This document shows, piece after piece, positions 53,128 to 61,442 of a stretch of 64,000 nt of DNA. How positions within the stretch are numbered: position 1 is the first letter of the stretch; every line of letters begins with the position of its first letter. Made by a program: the position numbers and the translations under genes. The notes under the pieces were generated by a model. That model made no database searches, had not been told where the DNA came from, and saw only the letters and a program-made list of their open reading frames with translations. This DNA comes from JBBATK01 sp044228285 (lineage in GTDB: Bacteria > Bacteroidota > Ignavibacteria > Kapaibacteriales > NICIL-2). The stretch is taken from the NCBI GenBank assembly GCA_044228285.1, contig JBGAVD010000004.1, positions 372,001 through 436,000 on the forward strand, written 5' to 3'.

Positions 53128-53964
53128 ATGAATAAGGATTTGTACGTTCTCGTTCTAGGTGCTTCCAGCGGTTTTGGAAAAGCAGCGGTTCTCAAACTTG
53201 CTAGTCAAGGCTACCACATTCTCGGTGTGCATCTTGATCGTGCGGCTGGTCTGGCGCAGGTTGAAGAATTGAAGGCTGAGATAGCCGCGCTTGGTGTTCG
53301 CAGTTGTTTTTACAACGTGAATGCAGCGGACGAAGAACGTCGTACTGAAGTCGTCGCTTCCATCAAAGAAGAATTGTCAAAGTATCCAGGCGCTGCTATC
53401 CATCTTCTTCTTCACTCGCTCGCTTTTGGCTCGCTCAAATCCTTTGTAGCGGAAAAGCGCGAAGACACCTTAAATCAGAAGCAGATTGAAATGACGATTA
53501 ATGTCATGGGCAATTCGCTTATTTATTGGACTCAAGATTTGTTCTTTGCCGGTCTCCTCGCTGAAGGCGGCCGCATTCTTTCACTTACTAGCGCTGGAAG
53601 TCATCGCAGCTTGCCAACCTACGGAGCGGTCTCAGCTGCGAAAGCATCATTGGAGTCGATCACACGTCAACTCGCTCTCGAGCTAGCTCCATGGAAGATT
53701 ACTTGTAACACTATCAGAGCTGGGGTTACGGATACACCTGCATTCCGCAAAATTCCAGGAGCTGATCTCTTGGCATTCAATGCTAAAATGCGCAACCCAA
53801 ATCACCAACTCACAACCACAGATCGTGTGGCTGATGTTATCAGCCTGATGGCGCGTCCTGAAAGTCAGTGGATTAACGGACACGTCCTCGGAGCTGACGG
53901 TGGCGAAGACGCCGTTGATATCACCTGGTGGACAGACGGTTCCTTTGTCCATAATCCATCATAA
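53128..53964 (+). CDS. Enoyl-ACP-reductase-like short-chain dehydrogenase
   Basis: A 278-residue NAD(P)-dependent SDR. The cofactor loop is GASSGFGKAA (11-20). The catalytic pair is Y165 and K172 with six residues between (YGAVSAAK), the spacing of FabI/FabL enoyl-ACP reductases rather than the YxxxK of classical SDRs. After that comes SLESITRQLALELAPWKITCNTIRAG, near FabL, then VTDTPAFRKIPG and GHVLGADGG. It is likely a fatty-acid elongation reductase or a close relative; whether the cell has another FabI is unknown. Confidence 0.75.
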   Translation: MNKDLYVLVLGASSGFGKAAVLKLASQGYHILGVHLDRAAGLAQVEELKAEIAALGVRSCFYNVNAADEERRTEVVASIKEELSKYPGAAIHLLLHSLAFGSLKSFVAEKREDTLNQKQIEMTINVMGNSLIYWTQDLFFAGLLAEGGRILSLTSAGSHRSLPTYGAVSAAKASLESITRQLALELAPWKITCNTIRAGVTDTPAFRKIPGADLLAFNAKMRNPNHQLTTTDRVADVISLMARPESQWINGHVLGADGGEDAVDITWWTDGSFVHNPS

Positions 53965-53987
53965 GCCTTTTCGGACGTTTTTTAGTA

Positions 53988-54010
53988 AGCGTTGCGCTTT
54001 GCGCAACGCT
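53988..54010. repeat. Perfect 10-bp palindrome between SDR and lipoprotein genes
   Basis: AGCGTTGCGC-TTT-GCGCAACGCT, 23 bases after the SDR stop and 14 bases before the next ATG. No T-run on either side, so it is not a standard terminator. It could be an RNA-processing or stabilising hairpin (inference). Confidence 0.7.
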
Positions 54011-54024
54011 TAGAGAGCAGAGAC

Positions 54025-54624
54025 ATGAGAAGACTCAAGGACGAGACATCTTTCTATCAGGCGATACTACTAACGTGCCTCACCACACTGTTGAGCGGGT
54101 GCTTGCATAGCCCGCGTAGTTCTTTCTTTCCTGAAAAGCAAAATCCTGAAGAAGCAACTTCTACACAAGGAAGTCGAAAATCGACATCAGCGATAACGCC
54201 GCGCTTTCGCGACACTACCTATCAACACCTCCACGACAAAGACGCAAACCTAGTTGTCCAGAGCTTTGCTGCTGCTCAAAGTGATTTTGACGAACAACAC
54301 TTTGATGCTGCGATTAAGAATTGTGAGCAGCTCATTGAAACACTTGATGATTCTGACTCACTCAATGGAGAAGCTCGATTCCTGCTTGCTGAAAGTTGGA
54401 TTCAAACGAATCAACTTTCAAGCGCCGCTGATGTCCTACGTTCAACTCTCAAGCTAAAAACTTTGCATGGTGACTTGCACGCACGCACACTACTTCGTTT
54501 GGGCCAAGTGTGTTGTCTGCAGAATAAAGGAGATGAGGCACGTCAACGCTTTGCAGAGTTCAAGAAGAGCTACCCGTCGTCACCATTCATACAGCTTGCT
54601 CAGTGCACGGCCGCTGCACCCTAA
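54025..54624 (+). CDS. TPR-type lipoprotein
   Basis: A 199-residue exported protein. The lipoprotein signal peptide ends LLSGC (FYQAILLTCLTTLLSGC), then comes an unstructured Ser/Thr-rich region (about 25-75) and three helix pairs resembling TPR units, ending RQRFAEFKKSYPSSPFIQLA, which resembles the TPR block of CpoB/YbgF and BamD-like lipoproteins. Its role is probably in an envelope complex. The ATG at 54025 begins the signal peptide; the frame opens at 53992 inside the palindrome. Confidence 0.65.
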   Translation: MRRLKDETSFYQAILLTCLTTLLSGCLHSPRSSFFPEKQNPEEATSTQGSRKSTSAITPRFRDTTYQHLHDKDANLVVQSFAAAQSDFDEQHFDAAIKNCEQLIETLDDSDSLNGEARFLLAESWIQTNQLSSAADVLRSTLKLKTLHGDLHARTLLRLGQVCCLQNKGDEARQRFAEFKKSYPSSPFIQLAQCTAAAP

Positions 54625-54731
54625 TCGCCTGAGATAGGCGATGAGTTTTATGCAATGGAGTGATCTGTTTGTTACGACAATTGGTCTGTAGCTGAGAACG
54701 AGAATTCACTGTAGGTTGTTTGCATAGCGCT

Positions 54732-55376
54732 CTACGATTGCGGCTTTCTCGAAGCTGAAATCCACTTACGCACAAAGAACAGTGCAACGAGCAGTATGAG
54801 AATACTCAATACCACAGTGCTGTACTGTGTGAGATAGTGGTCCAAGTCTCTCCAATTCTTTCCCAGCTGCATACCTGCATAGATGATAAGGGCGTTCCAG
54901 ATGCAGGCGCTGATGGCGCTGTACACTGTGGAGGGTACGAACTGCATTTCCGACATGCCTGCTAGAAAGGCGACAACGGCGCGAGTTCCAGAGAGGAATC
55001 GATTGACAACAATGACCAGGTACCCCCATCGTTGGAACCATTGCTCAACTTTGCGAATTGCATCTACAGGAATGAAACGGTAGCGACCGCTATCAACAAC
55101 TTTTCTGTCTACCCGACGCCCGAATTGAAACATGGTCATGAAACCAAGAATGCTCCCAAGGGTGGTGACTGCTAGTGTGCTTCCAAAGTCAACGATACCC
55201 ATGCCGACCATGGTTCCAATGAACACGAGTAAGACGTCGCTTGGAGATGGCGGGAAGATGTTCTCGATATAGGCGTTGGCAAAGGTGAACAGCAGAACAC
55301 CCCACCATGGCAAGGTTTGAAGAAAGGCAATCGTCTGTTCAACAATCTGTTCAGTCATAGCAAAAGAAGCAATCAT
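54732..55376 (-). CDS. DedA family membrane protein
   Basis: A 214-residue inner-membrane protein with about five hydrophobic segments. DedA signatures are clear: FPPSPSDVLLVFIGTMVG, GSILGFMTMFQFGRRVDRK, FQRWGYLVIVVNRFLSGTRAVVAFLAGMSEM, and ISACIWNALIIYAGMQLGKNW. DedA proteins help recycle undecaprenyl phosphate or other lipid carriers and support membrane energetics. Starts at 55376 or 55358 are possible. It is divergent from the histidine kinase gene. Confidence 0.9.
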   Translation of the reverse strand: MIASFAMTEQIVEQTIAFLQTLPWWGVLLFTFANAYIENIFPPSPSDVLLVFIGTMVGMGIVDFGSTLAVTTLGSILGFMTMFQFGRRVDRKVVDSGRYRFIPVDAIRKVEQWFQRWGYLVIVVNRFLSGTRAVVAFLAGMSEMQFVPSTVYSAISACIWNALIIYAGMQLGKNWRDLDHYLTQYSTVVLSILILLVALFFVRKWISASRKPQS

Positions 55377-55403
55377 TCTTGCCTTAACTTAGCTACGACC
55401 GCT

Positions 55404-55411
55404 TAATTTTG
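55404..55411 (+). promoter_or_regulatory. Promoter box of the histidine kinase gene
   Basis: TAATTTTG, an exact TAnnTTTG match, identical to the etfB box. It lies 50 bases before the ATG at 55462 and 26 before the alternative GTG at 55438. Confidence 0.5.
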
Positions 55412-55461
55412 CAGAACAATGTTTTGCAGCGCCGCATGTGCGTCGTTCACTATGGAGAGCT

Positions 55462-56202
55462 ATGACAGCAGATGAACGCGATTCCAGCCCGTCAAAAGTC
55501 CTCGGTTTGATAACCGGAGGACTGGCTCATGATCTCAATAACCTACTGTCGCCAATTCTCTTAGGAGTACAAACCCTACAGAGGAACGATCCGGACGACA
55601 AAACAAAGCGAATCCTCTCGATGATTGAGTTGTCGTCCCGCCGTGCGGCCGACCTCATTCGTCACTTACTGGACTATGCTCGTTTAGAACGTGGAGCGAT
55701 ACAGAAAGCTGAAACACCTGCATCAAGCTTGACAGAGATCATGCAGAACTGTCTTGAGCAACATCAAAGTGAAACCAAAGATGTAGCAGTCCACTATGAT
55801 CCTGATCTTGTTTCCGATCGGCTTCAGATGGACCGCGAACTGCTGTCGATGATTCTGAGCGCAGTCGTGAAGAATGCTTGGGAGTTTAGTTCGTCTGGCC
55901 CGAGACTTGAACTGCGATGCTCGAAGGTTCGAGTAGATGATCATACCCGACAGCTGCATCGTATGGCTCGCAACGGCGACTATGCCTGCTTGAGTGTGCA
56001 AGACAACGGCTGTGGTATGACGGATGAAGTACTCAAGCATGCCTGCGAACCATTCTTCACAACGAATCGCGAGAACCAGCATGTTGGCCTTGGACTCTTT
56101 CTGGCGCATACGGTTATTAAACAACACGACGGCTTTATGGAGTTCGACTCACAACCTGGTTCAGGAACGACAGTTCGCTTATATGTACCGTTGAAAGCTT
56201 GA
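55462..56202 (+). CDS. Histidine kinase without a sensor domain
   Basis: A 246-residue cytoplasmic protein made only of a HisKA-type helical pair and a HATPase domain. The phosphorylated His is H23 in GGLAHDLNNLLSPIL, an H-box of the NtrB/hybrid-kinase type. The ATPase shows VVKNAWEF (N box), DNGCGMT (G1), EPFFTTN (F), HVGLGLFLAH (G2) and GSGTTV. There is no membrane, PAS or GAF segment and no response regulator nearby, so its signal and partner are unknown. GTG 55438 would add eight residues. Confidence 0.85.
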   Translation: MTADERDSSPSKVLGLITGGLAHDLNNLLSPILLGVQTLQRNDPDDKTKRILSMIELSSRRAADLIRHLLDYARLERGAIQKAETPASSLTEIMQNCLEQHQSETKDVAVHYDPDLVSDRLQMDRELLSMILSAVVKNAWEFSSSGPRLELRCSKVRVDDHTRQLHRMARNGDYACLSVQDNGCGMTDEVLKHACEPFFTTNRENQHVGLGLFLAHTVIKQHDGFMEFDSQPGSGTTVRLYVPLKA

Positions 56203-56417
56203 GATAGCCTGATTGAAACTCAACGAGATTCGTTGTGACTCGTTTGATCGTCATCAAGCTGCATGTAAAAGGAAAATTAGCCCAGCTGCAGCAATGGTTA
56301 TTGCCATCGTTCGTTTGTAGGGAACAGAACTATGCTTGAGAACTCATTTGAGATGTTTCTCATGCCTATTGTAGCAAAGAAACTCGAATACATATCACCT
56401 TTACTCATGGAGAATGA

Positions 56418-57962
56418 ATGAAAGCATTTACAAATGAAGTCTTTTTAGATTTCACAAAAGCTGCTAATGTCAAGAAGCAGATGGAAGCGCTTAGTGCGGT
56501 TCGAAAGAAGTTTGGTAAAGAGTATCCAAACATCATTGGTTCGAAGAAGATAACGACAGAGACGAAGACAACCTCCATCAACCCTGCCAATCCAAAGGAA
56601 GTTATTGGGGTATTCCAAAAGTCTGGGATTGAAGATGCAGAGAAGGCTATTCAAACAGCGGCGAAGACCTTCGAGACCTGGAAGAATGTTCCAACAAAAG
56701 AGCGTGCGAACTTCTTGTTCAAGGCTGCTGCAGTCATTCGTAAGCGCCGTTTGGAAATCAATGCTTGGATGATCTCTGAAGTCGGCAAGAACTATCTGGA
56801 AGCAGATGCTGATACCTGCGAAGCGATTGACTTTCTTGAGTTCTATGGTCGCGAAGCGCTACGCTATGCTGAGAAGCAACCTATTGTTCCAATTAAGGGC
56901 GAGCACAATGAGTTGATATATGTTCCGCTCGGAGTTGGTGTGGTTATTCCACCTTGGAATTTTCCATTTGCAATTCTCGTTGGAATGTCTTCTGCCGCCA
57001 TTGTCAGTGGCAACACAGTCGTTCTCAAGCCATCGAGTGAGTCTCCAATGATGGGTTGGTTATTCAATGAAATCATGAACGAGGTTGGTCTGCCAAAAGG
57101 CGTATTGAACTTTTTGGTTTCGAGTGGTGGGGAAGCGGGCGACTATCTCGTACAACATCGACTGACCCGCTTCATCTCCTTTACTGGCTCCATGGAAGTG
57201 GGCTTACGTGTAAATGAATTGGCAGCAAAAACACCGCCAGACCAGCTTTGGATTAAGCGTGTTGTTGCGGAAATGGGCGGTAAAGACGGAATCGTTGTTG
57301 ATAGCGAAACAGACATCGACGAAGCTGCGAAAGGCACAGCTGCTGCTGCTTTTGGCTTCCAAGGTCAGAAGTGCTCTGCTTGCTCACGCGTTATTGTGGA
57401 CAAGGCTGTGTACAATGAGTTCGTTGAGCGACTGAAGGTTCATGTCGAAGCATTAACTGTTGGAAATCCAATGGACAACGGTGCGGTCGGACCAGTCGTC
57501 AGTGAACGTGCTATGAATAGCATACTGAAGTACATCGAGATCGGTAAGAAGGAAGGAAAGTTGCTTTGTGGTGGTGGACGTGTAGAAGGCCAGAATGGCT
57601 ATTATATTCAGCCAACTGTTTTTACAGATATTAAGCCGAATGCGACGATCTCGCAGGAAGAGATATTTGGTCCTGTGCTTGCTGTTATCAAAGCAAAGGA
57701 CTTCGACGATGCAATGAAGATTGCAAACGGCACAAAGTTTGGTCTCACAGGTGCCGTCTACACGCGAAATAAAAAGAAACTCGAACGCGCACGCAACGAG
57801 TTCTTTGTAGGAAATCTTTATTTGAATCGCAAGTGTACTGGTGCACTTGTCGGTGTGCATCCATTTGGTGGATTTAATATGAGTGGAACAGACTCGAAAG
57901 CAGGAGGCCGCGACTACTTGCTCTTGTTTATGCAAGCCAAGATGGTCAGCCGTAAACTCTAA
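56418..57962 (+). CDS. L-glutamate gamma-semialdehyde (P5C) dehydrogenase
   Basis: A 514-residue NAD(P)-dependent aldehyde dehydrogenase that turns the semialdehyde from proline or arginine breakdown into glutamate. Conserved residues: N181 (PPWNFPF), E285 (AEMGGKD) and the nucleophile C319 (GQKCSACSR), with QEEIFGPVL and the C-terminal PFGGFNMSGTDSKAGG typical of the stand-alone RocA/PutA-C branch. No proline dehydrogenase is next to it. It stands alone between the histidine kinase gene and a converging lipoprotein gene. Confidence 0.93.
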   Translation: MKAFTNEVFLDFTKAANVKKQMEALSAVRKKFGKEYPNIIGSKKITTETKTTSINPANPKEVIGVFQKSGIEDAEKAIQTAAKTFETWKNVPTKERANFLFKAAAVIRKRRLEINAWMISEVGKNYLEADADTCEAIDFLEFYGREALRYAEKQPIVPIKGEHNELIYVPLGVGVVIPPWNFPFAILVGMSSAAIVSGNTVVLKPSSESPMMGWLFNEIMNEVGLPKGVLNFLVSSGGEAGDYLVQHRLTRFISFTGSMEVGLRVNELAAKTPPDQLWIKRVVAEMGGKDGIVVDSETDIDEAAKGTAAAAFGFQGQKCSACSRVIVDKAVYNEFVERLKVHVEALTVGNPMDNGAVGPVVSERAMNSILKYIEIGKKEGKLLCGGGRVEGQNGYYIQPTVFTDIKPNATISQEEIFGPVLAVIKAKDFDDAMKIANGTKFGLTGAVYTRNKKKLERARNEFFVGNLYLNRKCTGALVGVHPFGGFNMSGTDSKAGGRDYLLLFMQAKMVSRKL

Positions 57963-58011
57963 TAGGGTTTAATCAATGCGCGTTTGAGAACCTACTCTTT
58001 ATGCACGTTAA

Positions 58012-58050
58012 AACAATAGCGCCAATGCTCAGAGCATTGGCGCTATTGTT
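58012..58050. terminator. Long palindrome acting as bidirectional terminator
   Basis: A perfect 18-bp stem (58012-58029 with 58033-58050) around the triloop CAG, core AATAGCGCCAATGCT. It lies between the converging P5C dehydrogenase and lipoprotein genes. T-runs are short (ATTCT on plus, TTTAA on minus), so the terminator call rests mainly on position and stem strength. Confidence 0.65.
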
Positions 58051-58097
58051 ATTCTAAAGGGTTCTGTTGTTATTCGGTATCAACGAGAGCAACAACT

Positions 58098-58886
58098 CTA
58101 CATCGTTGGAGGAAACACACCGAGGTGAATAGTGCGACCAGTTTTCGTGAGAATAATCACACCGACTAAACCGTACTTGTGATTGGTCACGTAGGTGATC
58201 TTGTCGATGAAGAGATCTCCGCCTTCTACACGACTGACGCCGCCAGCTTCTCGGGTCTCTTCAACCTTCATCACTTTTATCATCCAGAAGCCAATTGCAT
58301 AGTCATCAGTAGTTGAGTGGTAGGTAACGGTGCGAGTTATCTTTTCTCCCTCTGCATTGTTGAACACATACTTGTCGCCAACTTTAGATCCATATTTCAC
58401 GATGGTAAAAGGTTTTGATTCATCGCCCTTGCCATTGACAAACTCCTGAATGCCATCAGAGGTAATCTTGAGCTTTAGGTCAAAGCTTGCATGCATCTTT
58501 GCTTTATTGGAGGTATCAAGAGTTGCACCAAACCTGTTCTTATAGTAGTCGATCGCTATGCTGCGCATACCTGGACTTAAGGCAGATGTGCCAAGCGCTG
58601 AGTCCAGACCTTTAACAAACGAAGAATCAAAGCCTATATCAGCATGGATCGTTACTATACCATTATTGTTTTTGGTGACCACAACTGTGTCATACATATG
58701 GTCGAGCCCAGGTATGTATGTTGAAGGAACGTCAAGGTATGAACCGAATTTCGATCCAACCGTTGCATAGTCAACATTGGTGTTGCCGCCTAGCTCATTT
58801 GGTCCAAGGGCATCTTCAGAACAGGAGATGTACACCATGCTGCCAACAATGAGAAGAGCAATACTAAAGCGTGATAAGAGTTTCAT
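58098..58886 (-). CDS. Hypothetical lipoprotein
   Basis: A 262-residue exported protein that I do not recognise. The signal peptide (FSIALLIVGSMVYISC) ends in a lipidation Cys at 22. The mature part is polar and beta-rich with repeated Tyr/Val strands (TVVVTKNNNGIVTIHADIGF, FDLKLKITSDGIQEFVNGKG). It is probably an outer-membrane lipoprotein peculiar to this lineage. No neighbour shares its strand nearby. Confidence 0.65.
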   Translation of the reverse strand: MKLLSRFSIALLIVGSMVYISCSEDALGPNELGGNTNVDYATVGSKFGSYLDVPSTYIPGLDHMYDTVVVTKNNNGIVTIHADIGFDSSFVKGLDSALGTSALSPGMRSIAIDYYKNRFGATLDTSNKAKMHASFDLKLKITSDGIQEFVNGKGDESKPFTIVKYGSKVGDKYVFNNAEGEKITRTVTYHSTTDDYAIGFWMIKVMKVEETREAGGVSRVEGGDLFIDKITYVTNHKYGLVGVIILTKTGRTIHLGVFPPTM

Positions 58887-59315
58887 CTGATTTCCCTTTC
58901 AAGAGATTCGTAGAACCGCTGCAAATGTCTGCAAGAAGAACCAGACAAAACATGACCTTCGTCATGTGCTCGACTAAGTAATCTCAGCTCATTAAAGTCC
59001 TCGTTTGGGATTAAGAGAATTGGAAGCTATCTACGGAAACAGGGTCTTCTCGGCGCTGCTATCCTTGATAGAGCTGCTATGGTGCTGACCTCATCGCAGA
59101 ACAGATGAACAGGATTTCAACAGTCTTCTGGAGTTTCTTTTTGCTATGGCAAGCGCTTCGCGCTCGCCTTTAGCCTTCATTTCTGGAGAATAGGAGGGAC
59201 TTCGTGTGGCAAGGGTTCCGTGTACACGCTTTTTCCTATTTTGATGCACTTCTGGCGCTGAGATTTCTCGCAGTGATCACAGCACCTTTGGAAGCTGTTC
59301 CACACATACTCGCTC
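58887..59315. other. Intergenic region before the nuclease gene
   Basis: About 430 bases between divergent genes. It contains a GCGCTTCGCGC palindrome near 59153 and a strong GGAGGG at 59193-59198 followed five bases later by GTG (59204), opening a 72-codon frame that overlaps the nuclease gene in another phase. The encoded peptide has no recognisable feature, so it is noted but not called a gene. Confidence 0.4.
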
Positions 59316-60188
59316 ATGATGTCTACCGCTCTGGACCTCAGTGCCAAGTCGAGGACTGTATCTGTACAGCCCCTCGTCAGTGCCTTTTTACTCCTATGCC
59401 TTTCATTAGGCTTCAGCTTTAGTGCGTGTAAGGAGTCATCGCCTCAGTCAATAATCGTTGCGCCTCCGGAGACCTTCTTTTCATCCGCACTTGAGTTAGG
59501 AACGCCGCAAGATGCAGATGCCTCAGACGACATCCTTTTGCGTCACTTTGAGTATACCGTCTCCTACAATCCAAACCTCAACGTAGCCAACTGGGTTGCA
59601 TGGAATGAGGATTCTGCATGGTATGGTCCTGCTGAACGCTGTGATTGTTTTGAGAACGACCCAACATTGCCTTCATACCTTGCCCCAGTCACGAACTCGT
59701 GTTATACAGGCAGTGGTTATGATCGCGGACATATCTGTAACAGTGAAGCGCGTACGCGAAATGACTCAATCAATCGAGCGACCTTTTATTATTCGAATAT
59801 CTTCCCCCAGACGCCAAGTCTCAACCGACAAACCTGGTATTCTCTTGAAAGGTACTGCGACTCCTTATCAAAGCGCGCGAACAAAGAACTGTATATTATT
59901 GCGGGTGGCATCTACAATACCAAGAAGAGATTGCAGGATCTGGTTACAATACCCGACTCTTGTTGGAAGATTGTCGTTATACTCGACAGAAGTCAGCGCA
60001 GAACGGCCGTTACAAACTCTACACAAGTAATAGCCGTGATGATGAACAACGGAGTGTACACCACCGACAAGAATGAGTGGCAACTCTACAAGACTACCGT
60101 TCGAGCCATCGAACAATCCAGCGGTTACAGCTTCCTGAATGCCTTGCCAACGGAAGTTCAAGATGCTATTGAAACCACAAAGTATTGA
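59316..60188 (+). CDS. Exported DNA/RNA non-specific endonuclease
   Basis: A 290-residue beta-beta-alpha-metal nuclease of the NucA/EndoG type. The signal peptide ends near FSFSAC (C38), so it may be a lipoprotein. The active-site motif is GYDRGHICNSEAR with the catalytic His at 139 (usual form DRGHxxPA), followed by SNIFPQTPSLNRQTW with metal-binding N170 and further conserved Asn. Such enzymes degrade extracellular DNA for nutrients or defence; the role here is not known. It heads an operon with the VOC and nitrilase genes. Confidence 0.88.
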   Translation: MMSTALDLSAKSRTVSVQPLVSAFLLLCLSLGFSFSACKESSPQSIIVAPPETFFSSALELGTPQDADASDDILLRHFEYTVSYNPNLNVANWVAWNEDSAWYGPAERCDCFENDPTLPSYLAPVTNSCYTGSGYDRGHICNSEARTRNDSINRATFYYSNIFPQTPSLNRQTWYSLERYCDSLSKRANKELYIIAGGIYNTKKRLQDLVTIPDSCWKIVVILDRSQRRTAVTNSTQVIAVMMNNGVYTTDKNEWQLYKTTVRAIEQSSGYSFLNALPTEVQDAIETTKY

Positions 60189-60197
60189 GGATTAGAA

Positions 60198-60590
60198 ATG
60201 CGCAATCACGAGGTGAAGGGACTGGCACTCGCAACGATCTATGTAGACGACTACCAAGTGAACTTGGTTTTTTATCGAGATGTTGTGGGTCTACCCAATA
60301 TGCAGGTCATGAACGATCACTCCTGTTACTTTCAACTTGGCAATGATCAGGGTGTATACTTGGTCGGTGGTTTTGCTCTCGCGAATAGATCAGAACGCCA
60401 AACCGGCACATCCTTCGCTTTTGATGTCAGCGACATTGATGCTTGCTATCAATCAATAAGTGATAGTGGTTCACGAATGCTGCATGAAGCTCCGGTGCAA
60501 ATGAACGACGACACCTTCTGGTTTCAATGTTCTGATCCAGGGCAGAACATTATAGAGTTTCTCGGTCCACGCGTCACTAAAAAAATATGA
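60198..60590 (+). CDS. VOC (glyoxalase-like) family protein
   Basis: A 130-residue cytoplasmic protein with a vicinal-oxygen-chelate fold. N-terminal beta-alpha-beta unit LALATIYVDDYQVNLVFYRDVVGLP, then strands to SFAFDVSDIDACYQSI and the metal-ligand Glu region DPGQNIIEFLGP. The reaction cannot be told from the sequence. It starts 9 bases after the nuclease gene and overlaps the nitrilase start by four bases. Confidence 0.85.
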   Translation: MRNHEVKGLALATIYVDDYQVNLVFYRDVVGLPNMQVMNDHSCYFQLGNDQGVYLVGGFALANRSERQTGTSFAFDVSDIDACYQSISDSGSRMLHEAPVQMNDDTFWFQCSDPGQNIIEFLGPRVTKKI

Positions 60591-61378
60591 AAGTAGCAGC
60601 AATTCAGTTCTGTCCAAAGCACTCTTCGCCAGATGAGAACCTGCGTAGCATTGAGCAATACCTGCGCTCGACAGAAGCAGACCTCATTGTGTTTCCAGAG
60701 CTGAGTACAACTGGTTATTGTTTCCAGTCATTTGACGAAACGAGGGCTCTCGCCCTGCCCCTGAGCTCAGAGCGATTCAATGCACTTCAATCACTTTGTG
60801 ATGAGCAGAAGAAGACTGTTGCACTGGGATTTATTGAATGTGAGGGCGATAAAGTCTACAACTCGTGCCTCATTCTGATTCCCGGCATACAACAGCGTCA
60901 TGTCTATAGAAAAACACACCTCTTCTACAAGGAGCGATATTGTTTTCATGAAGGCAATACTGGCTTCAAGGTATTCGACGATCCACAGCACGGACTTCGC
61001 GTGGGAGTTATGATCTGTTACGACTGGCGATTCCCGGAGTCTGCAAGATCACTTGCTCTCCAAAGTGCCGACATCATAGTGTGTCCATCGAACCTTGTCA
61101 CCCACATCTGGCCCAAGGTAATGCCAGCTAGAGCTATTGAGAACAAAGTTTATCTGATAGTTGCTAATCGCTGGGGAGCAGAGCAGCTGGCAGGAGAGGA
61201 GATTCGCTTCAATGGTCTCTCTGCCATCTACTCGTACAATGGGGAAGCGCTGGTGAGTAGTCCAGCAGAAGGAGATTCTTGTATTATAGCTGAGGTTGAT
61301 CCTGAGCTTACTCGCAATAAGTCATTCAATGCAGAAAATGATATTCTCCAGGATCGCCGACCACAGTACTACCTTTAA
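60587..61378 (+). CDS. Carbon-nitrogen hydrolase (nitrilase superfamily)
   Basis: A 263-residue cytoplasmic amidase. The catalytic triad is E38 (FPELSTTGY), K109 (YRKTHLFYKE) and C144 (MICYDWRFPES). The form is close to omega-amidase and the deaminated-glutathione amidase Nit1 group, but substrate cannot be fixed. The ATG overlaps the VOC gene stop (ATGA), indicating coupled translation. Confidence 0.9.
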   Translation: MKVAAIQFCPKHSSPDENLRSIEQYLRSTEADLIVFPELSTTGYCFQSFDETRALALPLSSERFNALQSLCDEQKKTVALGFIECEGDKVYNSCLILIPGIQQRHVYRKTHLFYKERYCFHEGNTGFKVFDDPQHGLRVGVMICYDWRFPESARSLALQSADIIVCPSNLVTHIWPKVMPARAIENKVYLIVANRWGAEQLAGEEIRFNGLSAIYSYNGEALVSSPAEGDSCIIAEVDPELTRNKSFNAENDILQDRRPQYYL

Positions 61379-61442
61379 AGTATCAACTTCTATTGTAATC
61401 ACTGTAGAACGCTACTCACATGCGTTTGCTGTCTGGCACAGT

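Noticed and set aside
53988..54010. Palindrome considered as a terminator of the SDR gene
   Set aside because: No run of T residues follows on either strand, so it is listed only as a palindrome.
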